A program made the position numbers and the translations under genes. From positions 372,001-436,000 of the forward strand of contig NC_007908.1 in NCBI RefSeq assembly GCF_000013605.1: a stretch of 64,000 nt of DNA, read 5' to 3'. This document shows positions 38,098 through 48,900 of the stretch, piece after piece. How positions within the stretch are numbered: the first letter of the stretch is position 1; every line of letters starts with the position of its first letter. Origin of the DNA: Rhodoferax ferrireducens T118. GTDB taxonomy: Bacteria > Pseudomonadota > Gammaproteobacteria > Burkholderiales > Burkholderiaceae_C. The notes beneath the pieces are model-generated. The model did no database searches. It was not told where the DNA came from and saw nothing but the letters and a program-made list of their open reading frames with translations.

Positions 38098-38236
38098 ACC
38101 AAATTCCTTGCGTGGTTTGTCAACAATGCCTGTGATCATGCCACGGCGCACCGCCATCTGAAGGTGCCCAGCACGCCTGGGGCAGCCAGCGGCGCAGCTT
38201 CATGGCCACATCGCATCCGGTAGCCTGGCAGTGGTT

Positions 38237-39358
38237 TCAAGCGCCTTTGAGCGTTGGGTAATCGGTATAGCCCTTGGCGCCGCCGCCGTAGAAGGTGCTG
38301 CTATCCCATTTGTTGAACGGGCCGCCGCGGCGCAGACGCGCCACCAGGTCCGGGTTGGCAATGAAGAGGCGGCCAAAGGCCACCAGGTCAGCACCGTCGG
38401 CAATGGCGGCTTGCGCCAGCTCTTTGTCCAGGCCGTTGTTGACCATCCAGGCGCCTTTGCCACCGGCGGCCCGGTAGGCCCGGCGCAAACCGGTGTAGTC
38501 GAACGGGCGCTCGGGCAGCTCGCGGGCGCCTGCGGTGGCGCCTTCAATGATGTGCACATAAGCCAGTTTGAACGTGGCCAGTTCGCGCACCACGTAGTCA
38601 AACAGAGGTTGCGGATCGGGGTCAAAGGCATCGTTGGCCGGGGTCACGGGCGACAGGCGAATGCCGACGCGACCGGCGCCCACGGCGGTGGTCACGGCCT
38701 GCATCACTTCGAGCAGCAGGCGGGCGCGGTTTTCGATGCTGCCACCGTAGTCGTCACGGCGCAGGTTGGAGCCCGCTTTTAGAAACTGGTCCAGCAAATA
38801 GCCGTTGGCGGCGTGAATCTCGACCCCGTCAAAGCCGGCGGTCTGCACCGCGTTGCGGGCGGCCGCCTGGTAGGTGTGCACGATGTCAGGCAATTCATAG
38901 GCCTGCAGCGCACGCGGCTCCGACGTGTCGACAAAGACCGGCACGCCGTCCTGCAACAACACGGTTTTGGTCTTGGCGGCGATGGCCGACGGCGCCACCG
39001 GCTGGCCGCCCTCGGGCTGCAGGCTGGTGTGCGAGACCCGGCCCACATGCCAGAGCTGCACCACGATCTTGCCGCCGGCGCCGTGCACGCCGTGGGTGAC
39101 ATGTTTCCAGCCCTCCAACTGCTCCGAGCCATACAAGCCGGGCACGTCGGCATAGCCCTGGCCCTGATGGCTGATGGCGGTGGCTTCAGAAATGATCAGG
39201 CCGGCGCTGGCGCGCTGGGTGTAGTACTGGGCCATCAGCGGCGTGGGAATGGCATCGGGCGCGCGGTTGCGCGTCAGCGGTGCCATCACGATGCGGTTGG
39301 CAAGTGTCAGGTCGCCGGCATGGACCGGGTCAAACAGGGTGGCAGTGCGGTGTGGCAT
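38237..39358 (-). CDS. Old yellow enzyme family alkene reductase (NemA-like)
   Basis: FMN-dependent NAD(P)H oxidoreductase of 373 aa that reduces activated double bonds or nitro compounds. TLANRIVMAPLTRNRA at the start, the substrate-anchoring pair in GVEIHAANGYLLDQFL (here HxxN), DDYGGSIENRARLLLEV, and the C-terminal FGRLFIANPDLVARLR all fit. Stands alone in the minus direction. Confidence 0.94.
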   Translation of the reverse strand: MPHRTATLFDPVHAGDLTLANRIVMAPLTRNRAPDAIPTPLMAQYYTQRASAGLIISEATAISHQGQGYADVPGLYGSEQLEGWKHVTHGVHGAGGKIVVQLWHVGRVSHTSLQPEGGQPVAPSAIAAKTKTVLLQDGVPVFVDTSEPRALQAYELPDIVHTYQAAARNAVQTAGFDGVEIHAANGYLLDQFLKAGSNLRRDDYGGSIENRARLLLEVMQAVTTAVGAGRVGIRLSPVTPANDAFDPDPQPLFDYVVRELATFKLAYVHIIEGATAGARELPERPFDYTGLRRAYRAAGGKGAWMVNNGLDKELAQAAIADGADLVAFGRLFIANPDLVARLRRGGPFNKWDSSTFYGGGAKGYTDYPTLKGA

Positions 39359-39438
39359 ATAAAGCAGTCATGGTTGGCGGGTTAAGTGAAATAGCCGGGA
39401 GCAAAGGCGCGACATCAAAGGAGCCCAAAAGCACACCC

Positions 39439-40020
39439 TTATCTCGACAGCTTGTAGACCGAGGTTCCGGCCAGCAGATTGGGCAGTCGGCGCACGACTT
39501 TGGCGTTCTGCAGCCCAAAGCTGTCGAGCACGGTCAAGCCATTGCGCCCGGCCAGAATGCCCAGATCGGCATGGGTGCCGACGCGAATATTGGGCGTGTC
39601 AAACCACTGGTAAGGCAAGCGGCGTGTCACCGGCATACGCCCGCTCAAAATGCTCAGGCGGTTCGGCCAGTGCGCAAAATTGGGGAAAGCCACAATGCCG
39701 ACGCGCCCGACACGCACCGTCTCGCGCAACATCACCTCGGCATTGCGCAGGTGTTGCAAGGTGTCGATTTGCAGCACCACGTCAAACGAAGCGTCTTCAA
39801 ACATCGACAGACCCTCATCCAGATTGAGCTGGATCACATTGACCCCGCGCTTGACGCAGGCCAGCACATTGGCATCGTTGATCTCGATGCCGTAGCCGCT
39901 ACAGCCGCGGGTCTGCTGCAGGTGCGCCAGCATGGCGCCGTCACCGCAGCCCAGATCGAGCACGCGGGCGCCCTCCGGCACCAGCCGCGCCAGCGCATCC
40001 ATGGTGTGGGGGTCGCTCAT
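39439..40020 (-). CDS. metW: MetW, partner of homoserine O-acyltransferase
   Basis: A 193-aa methyltransferase-fold protein with the SAM-binding loop [15 protein letters not shown]. MetW is found with MetX in most Proteobacteria and supports its acyltransferase activity. ATG 40020 overlaps the metX stop (ATGA), the usual arrangement. Confidence 0.95.
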   Translation of the reverse strand: MSDPHTMDALARLVPEGARVLDLGCGDGAMLAHLQQTRGCSGYGIEINDANVLACVKRGVNVIQLNLDEGLSMFEDASFDVVLQIDTLQHLRNAEVMLRETVRVGRVGIVAFPNFAHWPNRLSILSGRMPVTRRLPYQWFDTPNIRVGTHADLGILAGRNGLTVLDSFGLQNAKVVRRLPNLLAGTSVYKLSR

Positions 40021-41159
40021 GCCGGCTCCTTAATACTATCAAAATAAGAGCGCAAAACGCCCATATAACGGGGGTCATCGAGCAAAAAGGCATCATGACC
40101 ATGCGGCGCGTCGATCTCGGCATAACTCACGTCGCGCCGGTTGTGCAGCAGCGCCTTGACGATCTCGCGGCTGCGCTTGGGCGCAAAGCGCCAGTCGGTG
40201 GTAAAGCTCACCAGCAGGAATTTGCAGCTGGCGCGCGCCAGCGCGTGGCTCAGGTCGCCGCCATAGGTACGGGCCGGGTCAAAATAGTCCAGCGCACGCG
40301 TGATCAGCAGGTAGGTGTTGGCGTCAAAGTACTCGGCAAACTTGTCGCCCTGGTAACGCAGGTAGCTCTCGATCTGGAATTCAGCCTCCAGCGTGCTGAA
40401 CAGGTAATCGTCCTGCGCACCGCCTTTGCCCGCCGCGATCAGCTGGCGGCCAAACTTCTCGTTCATGACGTCATCACTCAGGTAGGTGATGTGGCCAATC
40501 ATGCGGGCAATGCGCAGACCGCGCTTGGGCACGGTGCCATGGGCGTAAAAGTGCCCGCCATGGAAGTCGGGGTCGGTCACGATGGCCCGGCGCGCCACTT
40601 CGTTGAAGGCGATGTTCTCGGCCGTCAGGTTGGGTGCGCTGGCAATCACCACCGCGTGCCGGACGCGCTCGGGGTACTGCAGCGCCCAGCTCAGTGCCTG
40701 CATGCCGCCCAGGCTGCCACCCATCACGGCGGCGAGCGTCTGGATGCCCAGGGCATCGAGCAAGCGGGCCTGCGCATTGACCCAGTCTTCGACCGTGACG
40801 ACCGGAAAATCCGCGCCATAGACACGCCCGGTGTCGGGGTTGATGTGCATCGGGCCGGTGGAGCCAAAGCAGGAGCCCAGGTTGTTGACGCCGATGACAA
40901 AGAATTTGTCCGTGTCAAGCGGCTTGCCGGGGCCGATCATGTTGTCCCACCAGCCCTCGGATTTGTCCTGGCCCGCGTAGCTGCCTGCCACATGATGCGA
41001 GGCGTTCAGGGCGTGGCAGATCAGCACGGCGTTGGACTTGTCGGCGTTGAGCTCGCCATAGGTTTCAAAACTCAGCGCGTAGCCGCGCAGAGAGGCGCCA
41101 CTTTGCAAGGGCAAGACAGTATCGAACTGCATGGACTGGGGGGTAGCGATCATTTTCAT
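40017..41159 (-). CDS. metX: Homoserine O-acetyl/succinyltransferase (MetX)
   Basis: First committed step to methionine: acylates homoserine. The 380-aa alpha/beta hydrolase-fold protein has [20 protein letters not shown] (nucleophile Ser), the oxyanion stretch [13 protein letters not shown], and catalytic [12 protein letters not shown] near the end. ATG 41159 or the in-frame ATG 41153. Which acyl donor is used cannot be told by eye. It lies 53 bases after recQ and overlaps metW. Confidence 0.95.
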   Translation of the reverse strand: MKMIATPQSMQFDTVLPLQSGASLRGYALSFETYGELNADKSNAVLICHALNASHHVAGSYAGQDKSEGWWDNMIGPGKPLDTDKFFVIGVNNLGSCFGSTGPMHINPDTGRVYGADFPVVTVEDWVNAQARLLDALGIQTLAAVMGGSLGGMQALSWALQYPERVRHAVVIASAPNLTAENIAFNEVARRAIVTDPDFHGGHFYAHGTVPKRGLRIARMIGHITYLSDDVMNEKFGRQLIAAGKGGAQDDYLFSTLEAEFQIESYLRYQGDKFAEYFDANTYLLITRALDYFDPARTYGGDLSHALARASCKFLLVSFTTDWRFAPKRSREIVKALLHNRRDVSYAEIDAPHGHDAFLLDDPRYMGVLRSYFDSIKEPA

Positions 41160-41212
41160 CAGTTGGGGGGAGGGCCAAGTATGCGTCGCATGACTTTAGG
41201 CCATGCCACATC

Positions 41213-43195
41213 TTAATCAGTTGGGGGCCGGCCTGGCTCAAGGTTGGCCAATTGCTGCCCCACCCATTGCCGCACCTCGGCATACGGGTGGTTTTCCAGC
41301 GCAGCGAAACCCGCCAGGCTGCGCGCCTTGAGTTGGGTCAAGAGCGGCGCGGCCACGCCGCACAAGAAGCGCGTCAGACTGTCGGCGCTCATCGGGCTGG
41401 GGCCAAGTGCCCGGTGGCGAGCCATCAAGTCGCCACACAAGGCCGGAAAGTTCTGCCCGGCCAGCGCTGCCCGTGGCGCGGGTGCTGGCAAGTGCGCCAC
41501 CTGGCCGTGGCAGACCGAGCAATGCCCGCATTGCAGCGGCGCTGCGCTGTCGCCAAAATAAGCGGCGAGATGCTGGCTCAGGCACTGCTCGCCGGCAAAA
41601 AAAGCCAGCATGGCGTGGATGCGTGCAATTTCGCTGCGTTCCTTGGCCTGAAAATAGGCCAGCAGTTCCAGGCTTAACGTTTGCGCATCAAAACCCGGCG
41701 CCAGCACCGCATAGACCTCGGTCATTTGTTTGGCCTCAAGCTCGATCCAGCCCTGGGCCGCCAGGTAGTCCAGTGCCGTGACCACCCGGCTGTGTTCGGC
41801 CTGGCAGGTCTGGTACAGCGCCTCGAAGTCCAGCGTGCACCAGGTGCGGGCCGGTCTGGCGCAGCGCAGGATGGCCTGCACAAATTGCTGGCGTTCCCCC
41901 TTGAAGTGCGCCAGCAGGGCCTCGGGCTCCATCAGGTATTTGAACCGGTACTCGGCAAAATAGGCGTAACGCGAGGCAATGATGCCGCGCAGCTCCAGCT
42001 GCACCAGCAGGGTTTTCAGCGGCAACAGGCGAATGTTGCTTTGCTCTGACAGGGCATTGAGGCTCAGCTCCCAGGGCTTGGCCGGCGCCACGGCCAGAAT
42101 CTCATCGAGTACGCAGCGGATGCCCCCGGCTTCGGGCGTGTCGCCATAGACAAAGTTCTCCAGCACCTGCAGGCTGTCGCGATTGGCCAGCGCCAGGCAG
42201 TCGGAGGGCAGGCCATCGCGGCCCGCGCGACCAATCTCCTGGCTGTAGCCCTCGATCGACTTGGGCAGGTCAAAATGCACCACGTTTCGGATGTCGCTTT
42301 TGTCAATGCCCATGCCAAAGGCGATGGCGGCGACGATGCAGTTGAGGCGGCCGGCCATGAATTGTTTCTGGATCGATTCGCGCTGCTCGTGCGGCATGCC
42401 CGCGTGGTAAGCGTGGGCGCCCAGGCCGTGCTGGCTCAGGTGCCGCGCTACCTGCTCGGCGGTTTTTTGCAGGGTCACATAGACAATGGTTGGCTGATTG
42501 GCGCGCATGGACAGCCACTCAAGCAGCCGCTGCAGTTTGTCCCGGCCGCTGACGGCCTCCACCAGCAAATGGAGGTTGGGCCGGTAAAAGCCGGTGGTCA
42601 CCACATCATGGGCCGCAATGGCAAACCTGGTTTGCATGTCAGCCACCACCGGCGGCGTGGCGGTCGCGGTCAGCAACAGGGTCTGCGGGATGCCGAACTG
42701 GCGCTGGTAGTGCGGCAGCTTGAGGTAGTCCGGGCGAAAGTTATGACCCCACTCCGAGATGCAGTGCGCTTCATCGACCACCAGCAAGGAGATGGGCACT
42801 TGCGCGATGAAATTGCGAAAACGCTCGTTTTTGAGCCGCTCCACCGAGATCATCAAAATCTTGAGTTGGCCGGTGCGGGCTTGCGCCATCACACTTTGCG
42901 TCTGCTCGCGACTTTGCGCCGAATCGATGCTGGCGGCGGCGATGCCGTGGCGCGTCAGATAAGCCAACTGGTCTTGCATCAGCGCCAGCAAGGGCGACAC
43001 CACCAGCGTCAGGTGCGGCAGCAGCAGCGCGGGCAACTGGTAACACAGCGATTTGCCCGAGCCGGTGGGGAAAATCGCCGCTGCGGATCGGCCCGCCAGT
43101 ACCGCGCTGATCACCGCCTCCTGGCCGGGGCGAAACTGCGGATAGCCAAAAACGCTCTCTAAGGTTTGCTGCATGGCAGGAGTCAACGGTCGCAT
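41213..43195 (-). CDS. recQ: ATP-dependent DNA helicase RecQ
   Basis: A 660-aa 3'-5' helicase. Walker A FPTGSGKSLCYQLPALL, DEAH box VVDEAHCISEWGHNFRPDYL, motif VI EIGRAGRDGLPSDCL. Zinc-site cysteines in LQCGHCSVCHGQVA sit in an RQC-like region later than in E. coli RecQ, and the C terminus lacks a standard HRDC domain, as in a shorter RecQ group. Confidence 0.94.
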   Translation of the reverse strand: MRPLTPAMQQTLESVFGYPQFRPGQEAVISAVLAGRSAAAIFPTGSGKSLCYQLPALLLPHLTLVVSPLLALMQDQLAYLTRHGIAAASIDSAQSREQTQSVMAQARTGQLKILMISVERLKNERFRNFIAQVPISLLVVDEAHCISEWGHNFRPDYLKLPHYQRQFGIPQTLLLTATATPPVVADMQTRFAIAAHDVVTTGFYRPNLHLLVEAVSGRDKLQRLLEWLSMRANQPTIVYVTLQKTAEQVARHLSQHGLGAHAYHAGMPHEQRESIQKQFMAGRLNCIVAAIAFGMGIDKSDIRNVVHFDLPKSIEGYSQEIGRAGRDGLPSDCLALANRDSLQVLENFVYGDTPEAGGIRCVLDEILAVAPAKPWELSLNALSEQSNIRLLPLKTLLVQLELRGIIASRYAYFAEYRFKYLMEPEALLAHFKGERQQFVQAILRCARPARTWCTLDFEALYQTCQAEHSRVVTALDYLAAQGWIELEAKQMTEVYAVLAPGFDAQTLSLELLAYFQAKERSEIARIHAMLAFFAGEQCLSQHLAAYFGDSAAPLQCGHCSVCHGQVAHLPAPAPRAALAGQNFPALCGDLMARHRALGPSPMSADSLTRFLCGVAAPLLTQLKARSLAGFAALENHPYAEVRQWVGQQLANLEPGRPPTD

Positions 43196-43420
43196 GGGTC
43201 AATTCAGATGTTCAGGGGCTGTGCGCGCATCTGTGAACCATAGCATTCATCGGCGCCGCAAACCGCCTGGCCTGCGGGGCGCACATCAGCGGCGTCGCAG
43301 AAATGGTTGTCAACTGAAATAGGCGGTGCTGGAGCGCGCTCGCTTGAGTCTTGTCAAACAAATATTCTTCATGGCGCGTAGTCTGAGCCGCATGGACATT
43401 ACGGCAAACGGAGGAACATG

Positions 43421-43744
43421 ATGAAACATAAAGTGCCAGTCACGGGTGCTGCCAGCGAACCAGCATTGGCGCAAGAAGGGCCGGACGCAGGCGGTGAGGA
43501 TGAGCGGATCATGGCGCGACCGGATGGGTATTACTGGCTGGCCCTGGATGGAAAGCAGGAGTTTGGGCCGTTCGAGAGCATGGAGCTCGCGCAGGCCGAT
43601 AGGGACGCTTCTGAGGGGCAGGATTCGGGGCCGGGCGAAACGCTGCAGGAGGCCGAGGAAGAGATTGGAATGTCCACCTGGATCGACCCTGAGACGGGAG
43701 AACCTGCCGAGGGGCAGTCGCCGCCACGATTGGAAGAAGAGTGA
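43421..43744 (+). CDS. Acidic hypothetical protein (107 aa)
   Basis: A small very acidic protein: GPFESMELAQADRDASEGQD, ETLQEAEEEIGMSTWIDPET. GGAGG at 43410-43414 lies 6 bases from ATG 43421 (ATG 43418 is also in frame). No signal peptide or membrane segment. YYWLALDGKQEFGPFES recalls small conserved proteins of Burkholderiales, function unknown. A dispersed repeat follows. Confidence 0.68.
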   Translation: MKHKVPVTGAASEPALAQEGPDAGGEDERIMARPDGYYWLALDGKQEFGPFESMELAQADRDASEGQDSGPGETLQEAEEEIGMSTWIDPETGEPAEGQSPPRLEEE

Positions 43745-43756
43745 CGCTGCCCATGC

Positions 43757-43817
43757 AATAAGCTATTAATATAGTAGCATATTACCTAGTGCAGACGAGG
43801 GCTTTGGCCCTATTTTG
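43757..43817 (+). repeat. Dispersed intergenic repeat, copy B
   Basis: AAGCTATTAATATAGTAGCA, then a GGGCTTTGGCCC core and TATTTTGTACC. It aligns with copies at 13487 and 45834. It supplies the stop codon and last codons of the convergent AraC-type gene, whose TAG is at 43810-43812. Confidence 0.55.
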
Positions 43818-44631
43818 TACCCGCGTTGATGCGTCCATCCGCGCCTTTGCGGAACTCGTCTGGCGTCGTCCCCACCAGCCGCTTGAACATGGTGATGAAG
43901 GCCGATGCGCTGCCGTAGCCCAGGTCCAGAGCAATGGTCTCCACCGTCTGGCCGGCCTCCAGCAGCGGCATGGCTTTCACCACCCGCAGGCGTTGGCGCC
44001 ACTCGACAAACGACATGCCCAGGTCGCGCCGGGCTCGGCGCATCAACGTGCGCTCGGTGGTGTGGACGGCATGGGCCAGTTCGGGTAATGACCGGTTGTC
44101 GCCGGGCTGCTCTTCCAGCATGCGCAGCACCGCCCCCAGCAGGGCGTCGTCGGAACTGGGCAGGTAGCTGCCGGCACAGGGTGCCAGCGCCAGCTGGTCC
44201 ACCAGCACCCGCAGCAGGCGCTCGTCCTGCAGCGTGCCGGGCTGCTCGGGCGGCTGCTGGCGCAGGTGCTCCAGCAGGGCGCGCACCAGCGGGCTCACCG
44301 TCAGCGCACAGGCGGCGCGGGGCAGGTTGCCACAGCCCTGGGGCGCGATGTACAGCGAGCAGTGCACGGCCTCATAGCGGTTCAGGCCCACATGCTCCAC
44401 ATCGGGCGGCAGCCAGATGCCGTACTGCGGTGGTGCGAGGTAGTGGTGGTCGGCCAGCTTGACCTCCATGACGCCGCTGAACGAGTAAACAAACTCCCCC
44501 CACGCATGGCGGTGTTGCGGGTACATGCCTTCTGCGGGGACGTAGGCGCTGCGAAATACGATGGGCGCGGGCAGCGTGTCGCTAAACGGCGCAATCTGCA
44601 GGTTTTTGGCTTTGCTGGGCAGGCTGCGCAT
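43810..44631 (-). CDS. AraC-family transcriptional regulator with cupin sensor
   Basis: A 273-aa regulator: N-terminal cupin (YPQHRHAWGEFVYSFSGVME, residues ~38-58) and C-terminal double helix-turn-helix (TLMRRARRDLGMSFVEWRQR, then ETIALDLGYGSASAFITMFK). It is divergent from the EamA-type exporter gene with a 103-base shared promoter, so it probably controls it. Confidence 0.9.
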   Translation of the reverse strand: MRSLPSKAKNLQIAPFSDTLPAPIVFRSAYVPAEGMYPQHRHAWGEFVYSFSGVMEVKLADHHYLAPPQYGIWLPPDVEHVGLNRYEAVHCSLYIAPQGCGNLPRAACALTVSPLVRALLEHLRQQPPEQPGTLQDERLLRVLVDQLALAPCAGSYLPSSDDALLGAVLRMLEEQPGDNRSLPELAHAVHTTERTLMRRARRDLGMSFVEWRQRLRVVKAMPLLEAGQTVETIALDLGYGSASAFITMFKRLVGTTPDEFRKGADGRINAGTK

Positions 44632-44734
44632 GGTGGATGTCGCGTGGGCGCTATGGGTTGTCGGTATTTCACTATATCAATTAAAGCCGTCAGCCGAATA
44701 ATCGGGCTCACTCGTACCAGAAACAAGGAAGCCC

Positions 44735-45676
44735 ATGGACACGCGCAAAGCGCTCGACGGACAAGCCATCGCCTTGATGCTGGTGCTCTGCATGGTGTGG
44801 GGCTTGCAGCAGGTCGTGCTCAAGGCGACGGCGGCCGACATTGCGCCCGTTTTTCAGATCGCCCTGCGCTCCGGTGCGGCCGCTGTGCTGGTGGGATTGT
44901 TGATGGCCGTGCGGGGCGAGCGCATGGCACTGGCCGACGGCATCTGGCGTCCCGGTTTGGTGGTGGGCCTGCTGTTTGGGCTGGAGTTCCTGTTGCTGGG
45001 CGAGGGCCTGCGCCACACCTGCGCCTCGCACATGGTGGTGTTTTTGTACACCGCGCCCATTTTTGCGGCGCTGGGCCTGCACTGGAAGCTGCCCACCGAG
45101 CGTTTGGGTGCCCTGCAGTGGCTGGGCATTGCGCTGGCTTTTGCGGGCATTGCGCTGGCCTTCCTTGGCCGTAGCCGGGGCGCAGTGGCAGAGCCCGCGC
45201 AGATGCTGTGGGGCGACTTTCTGGGCCTGCTGGCCGGTCTGGCCTGGGGTGCAACCACGGTCGTGGTGCGCTGCTCCAGTCTGGCCAAAGCGCCGGCCAC
45301 GCAAACCTTGCTGTACCAGTTGCTGGGTGCCTTTGTGCTGCTGATGGCTGCGGCGTATGCCACCGGCCAGGCCCATTTCAGACCCACGCCCCAAGTCTGG
45401 GCCAGCCTGGTGTTCCACTCGCTGGTGGTGTCCTTCGCCAGCTTTCTGGCGTGGTTCTGGCTGCTGCGCAAGTACCTGGCGTCGCGCCTGGGTGTGTTCT
45501 CGTTCATGACGCCCCTGTTTGGCATTGCCTTCGGCGCGTGGCTGTTGCATGAGCCGATCGAGCCGGGCTTTTTGCTGGGGGCCGTGCCCGTGTTGGTGGG
45601 AATCGTGTTGGTGAGTGGGGGTGGCTGGGTGCTGCAGATGCTGAGTGGTCTGGGACTGCGGCGCAAGAATGTCTGA
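44735..45676 (+). CDS. DMT-superfamily (EamA) exporter
   Basis: A 313-aa inner-membrane protein of ten predicted helices in two EamA repeats (residues ~10-145 and ~160-300). LMLVLCMVWGLQQVVLKATA and FSFMTPLFGIAFGAWLLHEP are typical. AAGGA precedes ATG 44735. Members export metabolites or amino acids. Likely target of the divergent AraC regulator. Confidence 0.9.
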   Translation: MDTRKALDGQAIALMLVLCMVWGLQQVVLKATAADIAPVFQIALRSGAAAVLVGLLMAVRGERMALADGIWRPGLVVGLLFGLEFLLLGEGLRHTCASHMVVFLYTAPIFAALGLHWKLPTERLGALQWLGIALAFAGIALAFLGRSRGAVAEPAQMLWGDFLGLLAGLAWGATTVVVRCSSLAKAPATQTLLYQLLGAFVLLMAAAYATGQAHFRPTPQVWASLVFHSLVVSFASFLAWFWLLRKYLASRLGVFSFMTPLFGIAFGAWLLHEPIEPGFLLGAVPVLVGIVLVSGGGWVLQMLSGLGLRRKNV

Positions 45677-45833
45677 GCAACCGGCCCACGCCATCAATTG
45701 CATTTGCCCATCCGCACTCAAGCCTTGCGGGACAAGGCGACCAAGAGGTCGTGCCCAGCGTCGTGACAGCGGGCGCGCGCAAAGCCGGGAGCAAAGAGGC
45801 CACACGCCAAAGACAGGTGAAGCGCAATTTGCT

Positions 45834-45894
45834 CCTTAATTTATAGCATATTGCGCTTATTCTGCGGGGGCTGGAGCCCTATTTGGCATCAGGT
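45834..45894 (+). repeat. Dispersed intergenic repeat, copy C
   Basis: TTAATTTATAGCATATTGCG then CTTATT, a GGGGGCTGGAGCCC core and TATTTGGCATCAG. Best preserved of the three copies; it lies in the 245-base gap between the EamA gene and cusA. I see no gene in that gap. Confidence 0.55.
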
Positions 45895-45921
45895 ATTTGG
45901 TCAAGAGCCGGTGCGACGAGG

Positions 45922-48900
45922 CTATTCCATCCCGCGCGTCAGGCGCCACTGCTTTACCAGAGCGTAAATGGCCGGAATCACCGCCAGCGTCAGCACCGTG
46001 CTGGAGATCATGCCGCCGACCATGGGCGCTGCGATGCGGCTCATCACTTCGGAGCCGGTGCCGGTTCCCCACATGATGGGCAGCAGGCCGGCCATGATGG
46101 CGACGACGGTCATCATCTTGGGCCGCACGCGCTCGACGGCGCCTTCCATCACGGCGCCGTACAGATCCGTCACCGTCGGCGCGCGGTTGGACTGGCGGCA
46201 TTTATCCTTCACGTCTTCCCAAGCGTGGTCCAGGTAAATCAGCATGATGACGCCGGTCTCGGCCGCCACGCCCGCCAGCGCAATAAAGCCGACCGCCACC
46301 GCCACCGACAGGTTGTAGCCCAGCGCCCACATCAGCCAGATGCCGCCGACCAGGGCGAAGGGCACTGAGAGCATCACGATCAGCGTTTCGGTGATGCGCC
46401 TGAAGTTGAGGTACAGCAGCATGAAGATCGACAGCAGGGTGACCGGGATGACGATCTTCATCGTCTCAAGGGCGCGCTCCATATTTTCAAACTGGCCGCT
46501 CCAGGTGACGTAATAGCCGCTGGGGAAGCTTACTTGTTCTGCAACGGCCTTCTTCGCGTCACGCACATAGCTGCCGATGTCGCGGTCGCGAATGTCAACG
46601 TAGATATAGGCCGACAGCAACGCGTTTTCGGTGCGGATGCCGGGCGCCCCCTTGGCGACGATCACCTTGGCCAGTTGGCCCAGCGGGATCATGGCGCCCT
46701 CCATGGTGGGCACCAGCACTTGTGTGGCAATCTGTTGCGGGTCAGAGCGCAACTCGCGCGGATAGCGCACGGTCACGCCATAGCGCTCGCGTCCCTCAAC
46801 CGTGGTGGTGACCATTTCGCCGCCGAGAGCCGTGCCGACCACATCAAGTAAATCGCCCACGCTCAGGCCATAACGCGCCAGTTGCTCGCGGTCGGGTTCA
46901 ATATTGAGGTAGAAGCCCCCGGTGATGCGCTCGGCAAAGGCGCTGCTGGTGCCGGGAACGGTTTTCACCACAGCTTCAATTTGCCGCGCCAGTTTTTCCA
47001 TCTCATCCAGATCTTTGCCGAAGACCTTGATGCCAATGGGCGTGCGGATGCCGGTGGACAGCATGTCAATGCGGGCCTTGATCGGCATGGTCCACGAGTT
47101 GGCCACACCGGGGAACTGCAAGGCTTTGTCCATTTCGGCAATCAGCTTGTCAATCGTTAAACCTGCACGCCACTCGGATTCGGGTTTGAGGTTGATCACG
47201 GTCTCGAACATCTCGGTGGGGGCCGGGTCGGTCGCGGTGTTGGCGCGTCCGGCCTTGCCGTAGACCGAGGTTACTTCGGGGAAGCTCTTGATGATCTTGT
47301 CTTGTGTTTGCAGCAGCTCGGCGGCCTTGGTGATCGACATGCCCGGCAGCGAGGCCGGCATGTAGAGCAAGCTGCCCTCGTTGAGCGTGGGCATGAACTC
47401 GGAGCCCAATTTGGAGGCCGGGTAGTAGGAGACAGCCAGGGCCACCAGCGCCAGAAATATCGTCAATTTCTTCCAGCGCATCACGCCCGCGATGATGGGG
47501 CGGTAGGCCCAAATCAATGCGCGGTTGACCGGGTTCCTGGCCTCCGGCATGACCTTGCCACGAATGAACAGCAGCATCAGCACCGGCACCAGGGTGATGG
47601 ACAGCAGAGCGGCGCTGGCCATGGAGAAGGTCTTGGTGTAGGCCAGGGGTGAGAACAGGCGCCCTTCTTGCCCTTCCAGCGCAAACACGGGCAAAAACGA
47701 CACCGTGATGATCAGCAGCGAGAAAAACAGCGCCGGGCCCACCTCTTTGCACGCTTCCAGCATGGCCTCAAAGCGCTGTAGCTTGGTGTGGTCCTCAGGC
47801 AGGCGCTCCAGGTGCTTGTGGGCGTTTTCGATCATCACGATGGCCGCGTCGATCATGGCGCCGATGGCAATCGCAATGCCGCCCAGGCTCATCAGATTGG
47901 AGCTCATGCCCAGCAATCGCATGGCGATGAAGGCCATCAAGATGCCCACCGGCAGCATCAGGATGGCGACCAGCGCACTGCGCACGTGCATCAGAAAAAC
48001 GACGCACACAACAGCCACGATCAGCGACTCTTCCAGCAGCGTGCGTTTGAGCGTGTCGATGGCGCGGTTGATCAGCTCGGAGCGGTCATAGACGGTTTGC
48101 ACCGTCACACCCGCGGGCAAGCCGGGGCCAATCTCGGCGATCTTGGCCTTCAGGTTGGAGATCACCTCCAGCGCGTTCTGCCCGTAGCGGGACATGGCGA
48201 TACCCGAGACCACCTCACCTTCGCCGTTGAGCTCCGTCAAACCGCGCCGCTCGTCCGGTGTCAGCTCGACCCGTGCGATGTCGCGGATCAGCACCGGCGT
48301 GCCTTTGTCGCTTTTGACGACCAGCAGCTCGATGTCGCCCTTGCCCCTGAGGTAGCCTTTGCCGCGCACCATGTACTCGGTCTCGGCCATCTCGACGGCG
48401 CGCCCACCCACGTCGCGGTTCGAGTCGCGAATGACCTGCGCCACTTTCATCAGCGGGATGCCGTAGGCACGCAGCTTCACCGGGTCCACCGTCACCTGGT
48501 AGGTTTGCACAAAGCCACCGACCGAGGCCACTTCCGCCACACCGTGCGCCTTGGTCAACTGGTAGCGCACATACCAGTCCTGAATGCTGCGCAACTCGGC
48601 CAATGTCTTGTCCTTGGCCAGCAGTGCGTACTGATAGACCCAACCCACGCCCGTAGCATCAGGCCCGATCTGCGGCGTGATGCCTTTGGGCATGCGCCCG
48701 GAGGCGAAATTGAGGTACTCCAGCACCCGCGAGCGGGCCCAGTAGATGTCGGTTCCATCTTCAAAAATGATGTAGACGAAGGAGGCGCCGAAGAACGAGA
48801 AACCGCGGACCACCTTGGATTTGGGTACCGACAACATCGACGTGGTGAGCGGGTAGGTGACCTGGTCTTCCACCACCTGCGGCGCCTGGCCGGGGTACTC

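Noticed and set aside
36547..38223. Long plus-strand open frame (558 codons) opposite the M20 peptidase, and similar ones opposite cusA and the RND pump.
   Set aside because: These are shadows of real minus-strand genes; low-complexity Arg/His/Gln-rich translations are typical of antisense frames.
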